In this document: positions 16,438-25,059 of the stretch, piece after piece
How the letters are laid out: each line of letters opens with the position of its first letter
Numbering within the stretch: the stretch's first letter is position 1
Assembly (NCBI GenBank): GCA_903821805.1
Contig: CAIJNA010000180.1
Location: forward strand, 1 to 33,649
Direction: 5' to 3'
Source of the DNA: an uncultured Campylobacterota bacterium
GTDB lineage: Bacteria; Campylobacterota; Campylobacteria; Campylobacterales; Arcobacteraceae
DNA length: 33,649 bases
Made by a program: the position numbers and the translations under genes
Notes under the pieces: model-generated
The model's input: the letters and a program-made list of their open reading frames with translations, nothing else
The model's database searches: none
What the model was told of the DNA's origin: nothing

Positions 16438-18138
16438 TTATTTATTTTTTAAAATTTCAACAATTTTAGATAAGGCAATATCTTCTTTCTCGCCAGTTTT
16501 TCTGTTTACAAGTTCAACAAAACCCTCGCTTAATTTTTTACCTATTACAACAGCATAAGGTAGACCAATTAATTCAAAATCACTCATTTTAAATCCAAAT
16601 CTTTCTTTGGTTCTGTCATCAAGTATAGCTTCAATTCCTGCTGTTTTTAGGTCTTCATAAATTTTTGTTCCAGTAGATAACTCATCTTCGTTTTTACCAT
16701 TTGAAATAATAATATCAACAAAAAATGGTGCAGTTTCTTTTGTCCATACGCAACCTTTTTCATCATGACTCTGCTCAATAACGGCTGCAATTAATCTGCT
16801 TACTCCTATTCCGTAAGTTCCCATTTCAAACGGTTTGCTTTTACCATTACTATCTAAAAAGTTTGCTCCAAGTGCTTTAGAATATCTATCTCCAAGTTGG
16901 AAAATATGTCCAACTTCTATCCCTTTTGTATAGCTTAGTTTTCCACCACAACATTCACAAATATCACCTTCACAAACAGCTACTAAATCAAAATAAACAT
17001 TATCTTCCATGCAACAAACATCAACGCCAGCTAGGTGATAGTTTTCTTCATTTGCACCACAAACCATATCGTTCTCATCTTTTAGCTCACTGTCTATTTT
17101 AAATATAACGCTTGATGGAAGATCCTTTATCCCTACATATCCAGCTACTAGACCAGCATTAATTATTTCGTCCTCACTAGCATCTTCAAGCTCAAGTGCA
17201 TTTACACTATTACATGCTTTAGTTTCTTCAAGTTCATCATCACCTCTAACAAAAAATACCGCTATTTTTGTAGTATCCTCATATACCGCTTTTTTTATAA
17301 CAGCCTTGATAGTTTGTGACGGTAAAATATTTAGAAATGAACTTAATTCATCAATTGTTGTTGTGCTTGGAGTGCTAATTTTGCCACTTGCTAAATTGTT
17401 TTTAGTTTCAATTTTCTTATCTTTTCGTTTTGCAGCTTCTATATTTGCACCATAATTACAACTATCACAAACAACAATTGTATCCTCACCACTATTTGCT
17501 AGTACGTGGAATTCTTTACTTCCAGTTCCGCCAATTGCACCACTATCTGCATCAACTATTCTAAAATCAAGTCCAAGTCGTGTGAATATTTTTTTATAAG
17601 TTTCTTCCATAAGATGAAATTCACGTTTCATATCATCAGTATTTTCATGAAATGAGTAACCGTCTTTCATTAAAAATTCTCTTCCTCTCATAAGTCCAAA
17701 TCTTGGTCTAGCTTCATCTCTAAATTTCGTATTTATTTGATAAAGATTTATCGGTAAGTCTTTGTAGCTAGTAACTCTATTCTTAACAAGCTCAACCATA
17801 GCCTCTTCATTTGTAGGGCTTAGAACAAAACCATTATTTTTTCTATCTTTGATTCGCAACATTTCAAGACCCATTTTTGTAGCTCGTCCGCTATTTTCCC
17901 AAAATTCTATTGGAGTTACAAAAGAAAGTTGAACTTCTTGGGCACCACTATTATCAAGCTCTTCTTTAACAACATTTCTAATTTTATCAAGAACCATTTT
18001 CCCGAGTGGAAGATAATTATAAAGACCACTTCCGCTTGTATTTATGAAACCAGCTCTTAGTAAGAATTGGTGTGATGGCAATGTTGCATCATTTGGAGTT
18101 TCTTTTGTTGTTGGTATAAAAAGTTTTGAGAATTTCAT
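16438..18138 (-). CDS. proS: Prolyl-tRNA synthetase (bacterial type, with editing domain)
   Basis: Charges tRNA-Pro. The 566-residue protein has class II motifs in order: motif 1 around 50-75, TNEE at 109-112, motif 2 FRDEARPRFGLMRGREF at 139-155, and motif 3 GIGVSRLIAAVIE at 443-455. An inserted YbaK-like editing domain at about 225-390 clears Ala-tRNA-Pro. A C-terminal anticodon-binding domain covers about 468-566. A cysteine cluster (CEGDICECCGGKL) precedes motif 3. The start codon overlaps the hemA stop by one base (TAATG), giving tight coupling. The hemA-proS order is typical of Campylobacterota. Confidence 0.97.
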   Translation of the reverse strand: MKFSKLFIPTTKETPNDATLPSHQFLLRAGFINTSGSGLYNYLPLGKMVLDKIRNVVKEELDNSGAQEVQLSFVTPIEFWENSGRATKMGLEMLRIKDRKNNGFVLSPTNEEAMVELVKNRVTSYKDLPINLYQINTKFRDEARPRFGLMRGREFLMKDGYSFHENTDDMKREFHLMEETYKKIFTRLGLDFRIVDADSGAIGGTGSKEFHVLANSGEDTIVVCDSCNYGANIEAAKRKDKKIETKNNLASGKISTPSTTTIDELSSFLNILPSQTIKAVIKKAVYEDTTKIAVFFVRGDDELEETKACNSVNALELEDASEDEIINAGLVAGYVGIKDLPSSVIFKIDSELKDENDMVCGANEENYHLAGVDVCCMEDNVYFDLVAVCEGDICECCGGKLSYTKGIEVGHIFQLGDRYSKALGANFLDSNGKSKPFEMGTYGIGVSRLIAAVIEQSHDEKGCVWTKETAPFFVDIIISNGKNEDELSTGTKIYEDLKTAGIEAILDDRTKERFGFKMSDFELIGLPYAVVIGKKLSEGFVELVNRKTGEKEDIALSKIVEILKNK

Positions 18139-19472
18139 TAATCTATTTCCTTATAATTGTTGATTTTATATGCATTGTCTATTGTGTTTTCATCTTGAAT
18201 ACCAAATAGATTTTGCGCAGTATTTAGTATTTCATCGCCTTTTAAAGATACTGAAACTTCTTTCAATTTGATTGTTGGAGTGTGTAAAAATTCCGCCATA
18301 ATTGATTGGCAGAGTTTTTCAATATTGGCAACATCATCATGTTTTATAAATTTCTTTTTGATGGCGATTTGTATCTTTTTATCTATTATTTCATCGCTTT
18401 TTGTTCTTATGTTTTTTATTATAGGCTCAACGGCCAGAGATTTTAGCCAAATAAAAAATTCTTCGCTCATTTGACGAACTATCCCGAATGCTTCTTTTGC
18501 CTGATTAGCTCTAAGCTCAAGAGTTTCATCAACAATACATTGCAAATCATCTACGCTATAAATATGTAAATTCGAAATATTCATCTCTTCAATATCTCTT
18601 GGTAGCGCAATATCAAACCAATTACGAGCAATTGAATTTTCTTTGACCATCTCTTTCGTTATGATCGGGTATGGAGCTGATGTTGCAGTTACAAGCAATT
18701 CCATCGAATCAAGTAGATATTCAAGTTCTTCGTAAGGTTTCACTTCAATCTGATTTGCGGCATAAGAATTTCCATTTCCATCTGTTATTATTGAATGAGC
18801 TAATATTCTTGCTTTTTTTATATTTCTGCTGCAAATAACAACATCAAAACCACTTTTAAGAAGATGTCTGCATGCGAGCTCACTCATTTCACCAGCACCA
18901 ATTACAAGAGCTTTGACTGACTTTGTGTCTTTGTAAAGTTGTCTAGCTTTTGCTACTGCTGTTGATGCTACAGAAACAGAACCAGTTCCAAGTTGCGTGA
19001 TATTTCGAACTTTTGCTGCACACTTAAAGGCAAAATTCATAACACGAGAAAGTTTTTGGTTTGAGAATTTTTTTTCTATTGCAAATCTGAAAGCGTCTTT
19101 TAGTTGACCAGCTATTTGTGTTTCACCAATAACAAGGCTATCCAAAGATGAAGCAACGGTAAAAAGATGGTAAATGGCAGCCATATTTTCATATACATCA
19201 GCTCTTTCATGCAGAGAATGAAAGTCTATTCCAGAACGATTTGAGAATAATTGCAGTATTTCTTTTGATGAATCGTTACAGCATTGAACACTTGCAATAA
19301 GCTCAACACGGTTGCATGTTGAAATCAACATCGCCTCATTTATTTGCTTGTTATCTAAGACAGTTTTTAAAAATGTTTCTTTTTCTAGTTCGTTTCCGAA
19401 TGCCAGTTTTTCTCTAGTTTTTATATCCGTATTTTTATGAGTAAAACTAACTATTAAATATTCCATAAGCAT
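18138..19472 (-). CDS. hemA: Glutamyl-tRNA reductase
   Basis: Reduces glutamyl-tRNA to glutamate-1-semialdehyde with NADPH, the committed step of haem synthesis by the C5 route. The 444-residue protein has the catalytic cysteine C53 in STCNRVEL, the conserved LVIGETQIAGQLKDAF segment, a Rossmann NADPH site (ALVIGAGEMSELACRHL) near 185-201, and a C-terminal helical dimerisation domain. Two in-frame ATGs are possible. The first (19472) has GGA only 3 bases upstream, while the third codon (19466, MEYLIVSF) has it 9 bases upstream and may be the true start. It heads the hemA-proS-ovoA-ovoB run. Confidence 0.97.
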   Translation of the reverse strand: MLMEYLIVSFTHKNTDIKTREKLAFGNELEKETFLKTVLDNKQINEAMLISTCNRVELIASVQCCNDSSKEILQLFSNRSGIDFHSLHERADVYENMAAIYHLFTVASSLDSLVIGETQIAGQLKDAFRFAIEKKFSNQKLSRVMNFAFKCAAKVRNITQLGTGSVSVASTAVAKARQLYKDTKSVKALVIGAGEMSELACRHLLKSGFDVVICSRNIKKARILAHSIITDGNGNSYAANQIEVKPYEELEYLLDSMELLVTATSAPYPIITKEMVKENSIARNWFDIALPRDIEEMNISNLHIYSVDDLQCIVDETLELRANQAKEAFGIVRQMSEEFFIWLKSLAVEPIIKNIRTKSDEIIDKKIQIAIKKKFIKHDDVANIEKLCQSIMAEFLHTPTIKLKEVSVSLKGDEILNTAQNLFGIQDENTIDNAYKINNYKEID

Positions 19473-19497
19473 AATTCCATTTATTTAAGTAAGTTTG

Positions 19498-19503
19498 ATT
19501 ATA
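19498..19503 (-). promoter_or_regulatory. Candidate -10 box for hemA-proS-ovoAB
   Basis: Perfect TATAAT on the minus strand, in the 76-bp gap after the MidA-like gene. It predicts a short leader of about 20-25 bases. The -35 region is AT-rich without consensus. Confidence 0.5.
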
Positions 19504-19548
19504 CATTTTTCTTACTTTTGATATTATTTGAGACTATAAATCGTTAAT

Positions 19549-20553
19549 TTATTTTCTAAAAATTGCCACTTTAAATCTATCACCCATACCTGTCGGCTCA
19601 AGTAATGTTTTTACTCTATTAGCTTCTCGTAAATAATTAGCTTCATCTGTATTGTTAAGTAATATTTCGAGCAGCTCGATTATTCCAAATCTTACAAGTG
19701 CTTTTAGTTGCGTTTCATATATTATATTTTTTGCACCAGCTTGCTTGAAGCAATCAATTAAAAAAGCAAAATTCACATCGTATGTAATATCAGATTTTTT
19801 GAATAATTCACTTAGCGGTAAATCGTCTTCAAAAATAGGGTATACCTTATGCTTACTATAGATTCTACAAGAGAAATCATTTCTTGGATATTCATCCCCA
19901 TAATCAAACGTGATAAATTCAAATTTTTTGATTGAGGAACTTAGGCTTTTTGCAAAATCAAGAAATTCGAGTGAAACTTCACCTTTTGAAATATGGTGTT
20001 TTTTGCAAATATCGATTAAATGTTGATTTGCTGAGGGTTGAAAAATAATTTTATCATTTTCAACAAATCCTTGCTCTAAAACATCGTCTTTTGTGTAGAC
20101 AAGCTCGCAAGGAAAAGCATCAAAAATCTCATTAGCGACAACTATTGCATTATCTAAATTAATATCTTTAATTGAGCTGTAATGGATAAAGTTGATTGCA
20201 TCACCAAATGATTCATTAAGGTATTGTTTTTGCTTACCCCTTAAGTTCTCATATCGCTCACAAATGGCAAAAGTTAAAGTTTTTAAAAGTTCCGGTTTCA
20301 ATGTATAGATAAATTGAATAATATCAGCCATCAGATACCCATGATGGGCACCAATTTCCAAAATAGTTGTATTCTTATCTATAAAACCACTTTCAATCGT
20401 ATCTATTATTCTCTTAGCAATACTCCCGCCGAAAAGTTTACTAGCGCTAACTGCTGTAAAAAAATCACCGTCTTTTCCTATTGTTTTGTAATTGCTATAA
20501 TATCCATCGTCACCGTAAAGCCAATCATTGAAATAATCACTAAATATTTGCAT
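19549..20553 (-). CDS. MidA/NDUFAF7-family SAM-dependent methyltransferase
   Basis: Class I SAM-methyltransferase of the DUF185/MidA family; the mitochondrial homologue methylates an arginine of the complex I subunit NDUFS2. In numbering from the longer TTG frame at 20559, the SAM site LEIGAHHGYL is at 67-76, NEIFDAFP at 143-150, and the family signature FDYGDEY at 218-224, with a terminal GDRFKVAIF. The bacterial substrate is unknown; a complex I subunit is possible by analogy. The ATG at 20553 with AGGA 10 bases upstream is preferred over the TTG two codons earlier. It follows argD by 17 bp and is probably in its operon. Confidence 0.85.
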   Translation of the reverse strand: MQIFSDYFNDWLYGDDGYYSNYKTIGKDGDFFTAVSASKLFGGSIAKRIIDTIESGFIDKNTTILEIGAHHGYLMADIIQFIYTLKPELLKTLTFAICERYENLRGKQKQYLNESFGDAINFIHYSSIKDINLDNAIVVANEIFDAFPCELVYTKDDVLEQGFVENDKIIFQPSANQHLIDICKKHHISKGEVSLEFLDFAKSLSSSIKKFEFITFDYGDEYPRNDFSCRIYSKHKVYPIFEDDLPLSELFKKSDITYDVNFAFLIDCFKQAGAKNIIYETQLKALVRFGIIELLEILLNNTDEANYLREANRVKTLLEPTGMGDRFKVAIFRK

Positions 20554-20570
20554 CTTCAATTGATCCTAAA

Positions 20571-21755
20571 TCAAATTTTTGAAATTGCATTTTCCAGTCT
20601 TTCAAAACCTTTATCAATTTCATCTTTTGTAATAGTAAGAGGTGGCAAAAATCTAAGCGTGCTTCGTCCACTTTTTAGAACCAATAACCCTTCATTAAAA
20701 GCTCCAGAAACAATTCTACCTAGAGTTTCATCGTCAATAATTTTAATTCCTCGCATAAGCCCAATGCCTGTTGCGTATTCCATCGTTTTAGTGTTTTTAT
20801 TTACTATTTTTTCTATCTTTTCATTGAAATATATTATTTTATCACCAAGAGAATTATCTCTTTTAATGTGCTCCAAGATTTCAAGTACAGTTAATGCAGC
20901 TGTAGTAACCAGATAATTGCCACCAAATGTGCTTCCATGGTCACCAGCTACAAGTAAATCCTTGTGTTTTGTCAGAATAGCTCCAATAGGAACCCCCCCG
21001 CCAAGACCCTTTGCAAGAGTAACGATATCAGGCTCTATGTCGTAAAGTTTACAAGTCAAAAATTCACCAGTTCTAAAAATACCAGTTTGAACCTCATCAA
21101 CAATAAGTAAAATATCTTTTTCTTTTAAGATTTTTGCTAACTTTTGTATCTCTTCTTTATCAAATGGACTAACCCCGCCTTCCCCTTGAATAAGCTCTAG
21201 CATAACAGCAACAGTTTCATTGTCGATTGTTGAATAAATATCTTCTATTTTTGGTACAAAAGTAAATCCATCTGGGTAAGGTGCAAAAGAATCACTGTGA
21301 AATTTTGCTTGCCCAGTTGCTTTCACAGTACTTATAGTTCTTCCGTGAAATGAGTGCTCAAGAGTTATAATTTTAAATCTTTTGTGTTCACCTTTGGTTC
21401 GTCCATATTTTCTTGCCATTTTGATAGCACCTTCATTGGCTTCAGCACCACTATTTGCAAAAAATACACCTACATCATATTCTGCAAGCTGATTAATTTT
21501 TTGAGCTAAAAGCGCTTGTGGTTCAATCATAAAAAGGTTTGAAATATGTGTTATATTTGTTATCTGATTGTAAATTGCATCAGCAACTTTTTTATTACCA
21601 TGTCCAACAGAAACAACACCAATCCCACTTGTGAAATCAATATAATCTTTATTATTTTCATCAAAAAGAGTAGCATTTTCACCTCTTTTGAAATTCACAT
21701 AATTTCTAGCATACGTTTGCAAAACAAATTTTTTATCTATATTTTCTAAATTCAT
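20571..21755 (-). CDS. argD: Acetylornithine aminotransferase
   Basis: PLP-dependent class III aminotransferase of arginine synthesis, converting N-acetylglutamate semialdehyde to N-acetylornithine with glutamate as amino donor. The 394-residue protein shows NSGAEANEGAIKMARK (101-116), EHSFHGRT (133-140), VDEVQTGIFRTG (219-230) with PLP-binding D220, the Schiff-base K249 in TLAKGLGGG, and GSTFGGN. Closely related omega-aminotransferases cannot be excluded by motif alone, but length and motifs fit ArgD. Strong Shine-Dalgarno (AAAAGGAT). It is followed closely by the MidA-like gene and preceded by the rsuA-like gene at 48 bp. Confidence 0.93.
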   Translation of the reverse strand: MNLENIDKKFVLQTYARNYVNFKRGENATLFDENNKDYIDFTSGIGVVSVGHGNKKVADAIYNQITNITHISNLFMIEPQALLAQKINQLAEYDVGVFFANSGAEANEGAIKMARKYGRTKGEHKRFKIITLEHSFHGRTISTVKATGQAKFHSDSFAPYPDGFTFVPKIEDIYSTIDNETVAVMLELIQGEGGVSPFDKEEIQKLAKILKEKDILLIVDEVQTGIFRTGEFLTCKLYDIEPDIVTLAKGLGGGVPIGAILTKHKDLLVAGDHGSTFGGNYLVTTAALTVLEILEHIKRDNSLGDKIIYFNEKIEKIVNKNTKTMEYATGIGLMRGIKIIDDETLGRIVSGAFNEGLLVLKSGRSTLRFLPPLTITKDEIDKGFERLENAISKI

Positions 21756-21803
21756 TTTTATCCTTTTAAATATTGGGCGAATTTTAACACTTTTTTTACA
21801 GAG

Positions 21804-22487
21804 TTACTTGAAGTCTAAGATTTTGTATTCACCTGATTGTAATTTTTCAATATCCCATTTGTCGAAAGTTTCTCGATGAAGTGCTTGTACTCTGTTTTGA
21901 ACAGCACCGAACATTCTTTTAACTTGGTGATATCTACCTTCAACTATTTCCAGCAATACCGTTAAATCATCAATTTTTGTTAATTTTGCAGGCAGCAGCG
22001 GTTTGTCTTCACCATGCAATAATAATTCCCCACTTGCAAAAATAGATGCTACGCTATCAGCTATAGGGTGAGCCAACGTTACTCTATAAATTTTTGGAAC
22101 ATCACTTTTTGGACTAGTTAATCTATGGTTTAATTCACCATTGTCACTTAATAAAATAGCTCCAGTCGTATCCCTGTCAAGTCTTCCGATTGTAGAAAGC
22201 TTTGGATTTCTATTTTGCCATCTTAATGGAAGCAGTGAATATATTAATTTTCCACTGTCATCATGTGAACACACCACACCCTCTGGTTTATTCATTAAAA
22301 TCGTTAAAGACTCGCTATCAAGAGGCTCATTATCAATAGTAATTGATGAATGTTTTACTTTTTTTGATACATCAAATATTCGTAAATCATTTTCTTTTAC
22401 TTCATGAATTCTCAAAAACTTTTTTGCTTCACCTCTTGTGCAATATCCTAACTTTGATAAATAAGCATCTAATCTTTTTGAAGTCAT
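21804..22487 (-). CDS. Pseudouridine synthase, RsuA/RluB/E/F family
   Basis: Isomerises a uridine in rRNA to pseudouridine. The 227-residue protein has an N-terminal S4-type RNA-binding domain (1-55) and a catalytic domain with the family signature GRLDRDTTG (101-109) and nucleophile D104, followed by KIYRVTL and EGRYHQVKRMFG. The compact size and this sequence fit RsuA (16S rRNA) best, but RluB/E/F-type 23S enzymes share the motifs, so no symbol is given. Shine-Dalgarno AAAGGT lies 6 bases before the ATG. The promoter probably lies in the gap shared with acs. Confidence 0.9.
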   Translation of the reverse strand: MTSKRLDAYLSKLGYCTRGEAKKFLRIHEVKENDLRIFDVSKKVKHSSITIDNEPLDSESLTILMNKPEGVVCSHDDSGKLIYSLLPLRWQNRNPKLSTIGRLDRDTTGAILLSDNGELNHRLTSPKSDVPKIYRVTLAHPIADSVASIFASGELLLHGEDKPLLPAKLTKIDDLTVLLEIVEGRYHQVKRMFGAVQNRVQALHRETFDKWDIEKLQSGEYKILDFK

Positions 22488-22799
22488 GTTTTACCTTTAG
22501 TCTTATTTTTTTGAAATATTATCATTTATCGACATAATTTAGTACTTTTGATGGGCTGAATTATTATCTATTTTTGCATGACAATAGCAAATTTTTATTT
22601 TTCATTATCGTTTGAAGCATTAAAGAAAATTGTATTTGTGATATATTTTTTGTAATATTCTATTTTTTGTTACTAAAAGTAACTAATCTTAAGCAAGATG
22701 TCTATACTATTCTTTAAAATTAAAATGCTATTAAAATGCTATTTAGTACATTTATAATAGATTTACTAATATCAAACTAAAAAATATGGAGACTAAACA
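22488..22799. promoter_or_regulatory. 312-bp divergent control region between the rsuA-like gene and acs
   Basis: No ORF or RNA gene is visible. It contains a 15-bp inverted repeat GTTAC-TAAAA-GTAAC (22669-22683), two exact tandem 11-bp units ATTAAAATGCT (22719-22729 and 22730-22740), and a perfect TATAAT (22753-22758) that serves acs. The tandem units end 12 bases before the -10 box, so they cover the -35 position one helical turn apart, a layout suited to an activator or repressor. Confidence 0.5.
22753..22758 (+). promoter_or_regulatory. -10 box for acs
   Basis: Perfect TATAAT, giving a leader of about 35 bases. A Shine-Dalgarno (GGAGA) lies 8-12 bases before the acs ATG. Confidence 0.6.
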
Positions 22800-24761
22800 A
22801 TGGATAATATTTTCAATCCGATTAAATCAAGATTTAACAACCCAGCTTTTAAAAATATGTGTGAATATAATGAGCTTATGGATGAATTCAAAACAGATTA
22901 TGAAGGGACTTGGGCAAAATTCGCGAATGAAAAAATCGACTGGTTTAAACCTTATGATACTATTCTAGACGAAACTAATGCGCCATTTTACAAATGGTTT
23001 GTTGGCGGTAAAATGAATGTTGCTCACCAATGTGTTGATAGACATCTTGCAACAAAAAAGAACAAAGCAGCGATTATTTTTGAAGGTGACAATGGAGACC
23101 AAAGAATTATTACTTATCGAGAGCTTGCTTACGAAGTAAACAAAACTGCAAATATGTTCAAAAATCAATTTGACATAAAAAAAGGTGATCGAGTTATTGT
23201 TTATATGCCAATGATCCCAGAAGCAGCTATTACTATGTTAGCATGTGCTAAATTAGGTGCTATTCACTCTATAGTATTTGGTGGATTTTCTGCTGAAGCT
23301 TTAAGAGATAGAATTATTGATGCAGAAGCTAAGCTTGTTGTAACTTCAGATGGAGCATTTAGAAAAGGTAGCCCTTATATGCTAAAACCAGTTGTTGATC
23401 AAGCTTTAGAAAGCGGTTGCGAATGTGTTAAAAAAGTTTGCGTTGTTGAAAGAAATCATGAAGATATCACTTGGGTATCAGGTAGAGATTATAGTTACAA
23501 TGAGCTTATAAAGTTTGAGTCAAGCAAATGTGAGCCTGAAATGATGGACAGTGAAGATCCATTGTTCTTACTCTATACAAGTGGAAGTACTGGTAAGCCA
23601 AAAGGCGTTCAACATTCAAGTGCTGGATATATACTTTGGGCTCAAATGACAATGGAATGGGTTTTTGATATAAAAGACAACGATACATATTGGTGTACTG
23701 CTGATGTTGGTTGGATTACAGGACATACTTATATTGTTTACGGACCGCTCGCAGCAGGTGCTACAACAGTAATGTTTGAAGGTGTTCCAACTTTCCCAGA
23801 TGCTGGAAGATGCTGGAAAATGGTTGAGGAGTATAAAATTAATCAATTCTATACAGCTCCAACTGCAATCAGAATGCTTCATAAAATGGGAGCAGATGAG
23901 CCAAGTAAATATGACTTATCGAGTTTAAGAATTTTAGGAACAGTTGGTGAGCCTATAGATCCTCCAGCATGGAAATGGTATTATGAAGAAGTTGGTGGAA
24001 GCAGATGTTCAATTGTTGATACTTATTGGCAAACTGAAACAGGTGGACACATGATATCTCCACTGCCTGCAGCTACTCCAATTAAACCAGCTTGTGCAAC
24101 GTTTGCGCTTCCAGGTATTATGGCTGAAATAATCGAAGCTGATGGAACACCAACTGAAATCGGAGAAAAAGGTTTTATGTGTATTACAAAACCTTGGCCA
24201 GCAATGATTAGAAATATTTGGGGAGATAGCGAAAGATTTGTAAAATCATACTTTGGTGATTGTAAAAAAGATGGTAAACCTGTTTATTTTACAGGTGACG
24301 GTGCCATGATGAGTGAAGACAAATATATTACAATTACAGGAAGAACAGATGATGTTATAAATGTAAGTGGACACAGAATGGGAACGGCTGAAGTTGAATC
24401 TGCTATTAAAAAACATCCAAATGTTGCAGCGGTTGCAGTTGTTGGTAAGCCTCATGATATTAAAGGTGAGGGAATTTTTGCTTATATCGTATTAAAATCA
24501 GTAGCAAGTGAAGAAGCTAATCAAACTGCAGATGAACTTGAACTTTCTAAAGAAATTAATAAAATTATTAAAAATGAAATTGGCGCAATAGCACTTTGTG
24601 ATGAAATGGCTTTTGTTCCAGATCTTCCAAAAACAAGAAGTGGAAAAATCATGAGAAGAATTCTTAGAAGCATTGTAAAAGGTGAAGAGATCACACAAGA
24701 TACATCTACTCTAGAAGATCCATCAATAGTAGGAAAAATAGAAAAAATTGTAAGAGGTTAA
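22800..24761 (+). CDS. acs: Acetyl-CoA synthetase (AMP-forming)
   Basis: Activates acetate to acetyl-CoA through acetyl-AMP. The 653-residue protein, normal for Acs, has the ATP/AMP core motif LYTSGSTGKPKGVQH, the acetate/CoA-site motifs VGWITGHTYIVYGPL and TYWQTETGGHMISPLP, the hinge region YFTGDGAMMSEDKYITITGRTDD, and the C-terminal PKTRSGKIMRR motif. K616 of that motif is the lysine whose acetylation switches off Acs in other bacteria. Strong Shine-Dalgarno (GGAGA). Monocistronic, under the promoter at 22753. An overlapping out-of-frame ATG at 22786 is not used. Confidence 0.97.
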   Translation: MDNIFNPIKSRFNNPAFKNMCEYNELMDEFKTDYEGTWAKFANEKIDWFKPYDTILDETNAPFYKWFVGGKMNVAHQCVDRHLATKKNKAAIIFEGDNGDQRIITYRELAYEVNKTANMFKNQFDIKKGDRVIVYMPMIPEAAITMLACAKLGAIHSIVFGGFSAEALRDRIIDAEAKLVVTSDGAFRKGSPYMLKPVVDQALESGCECVKKVCVVERNHEDITWVSGRDYSYNELIKFESSKCEPEMMDSEDPLFLLYTSGSTGKPKGVQHSSAGYILWAQMTMEWVFDIKDNDTYWCTADVGWITGHTYIVYGPLAAGATTVMFEGVPTFPDAGRCWKMVEEYKINQFYTAPTAIRMLHKMGADEPSKYDLSSLRILGTVGEPIDPPAWKWYYEEVGGSRCSIVDTYWQTETGGHMISPLPAATPIKPACATFALPGIMAEIIEADGTPTEIGEKGFMCITKPWPAMIRNIWGDSERFVKSYFGDCKKDGKPVYFTGDGAMMSEDKYITITGRTDDVINVSGHRMGTAEVESAIKKHPNVAAVAVVGKPHDIKGEGIFAYIVLKSVASEEANQTADELELSKEINKIIKNEIGAIALCDEMAFVPDLPKTRSGKIMRRILRSIVKGEEITQDTSTLEDPSIVGKIEKIVRG

Positions 24762-24804
24762 TTTATTTTTTCTTCAATAAATACGGGAAAAATAGCAAAA
24801 ATAC

Positions 24805-24833
24805 TTTACAAATAAAAATATTTTTGCTAAAAT
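24805..24833 (+). promoter_or_regulatory. Sigma-70-type promoter for tRNA-Gly
   Basis: TTTACA (24805-24810), a 17-bp spacer and TAAAAT (24828-24833), ending 33 bases before the mature tRNA. This is the most complete two-box promoter in the window. Confidence 0.6.
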
Positions 24834-24866
24834 CCCATCTCATTTTCAAATGTAAATGAGAGCAAT

Positions 24867-24941
24867 GCGGGAGTAGCTCAGGGGTAGAGCACAACCTTGC
24901 CAAGGTTGGGGTCGCGGGTTCGAATCCCGTCTCCCGCTCCA
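24867..24941 (+). tRNA. tRNA-Gly (GCC anticodon)
   Basis: The acceptor stem GCGGGAG (24867-24873) pairs with CTCCCGC (24931-24937). The anticodon arm ACCTT-GCC-AAGGT gives anticodon GCC, and the T arm GCGGG-TTCGAAT-CCCGT is canonical. The discriminator T is followed by an encoded CCA. Total 75 bases with CCA. No terminator with a T run follows. Confidence 0.98.
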
Positions 24942-25021
24942 TTTCTTAATTAAAATAAATCAAAATCACAAAACTCATACTAATAGATTACTCTTTTACC
25001 ATGACAGAAGTAAAACAAGTG

Positions 25022-25027
25022 TAATAT
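25022..25027 (+). promoter_or_regulatory. Candidate -10 box for the PhnA-family gene
   Basis: TAATAT 32 bases before the start, in a 118-bp gap after the tRNA. The ribosome site is a weak AGAGAGAA. Confidence 0.3.
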
Positions 25028-25059
25028 CACATATCCAAATAAAAAAGAGAGAACAAATA

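Noticed and set aside
20314..20916. 200-codon open frame on the plus strand
   Set aside because: It lies opposite the MidA-like and argD genes, has no Shine-Dalgarno, and translates to low-complexity I/S-rich sequence with no recognisable domain. It is an antisense shadow of two well-supported genes.
22719..22740. Start of a CRISPR or larger tandem array
   Set aside because: Only two 11-bp units with no spacers. It is better explained as a regulatory direct repeat.
22786..22968. 60-codon frame starting just before acs
   Set aside because: Overlaps acs in another frame; acs has the strong Shine-Dalgarno and full family match.
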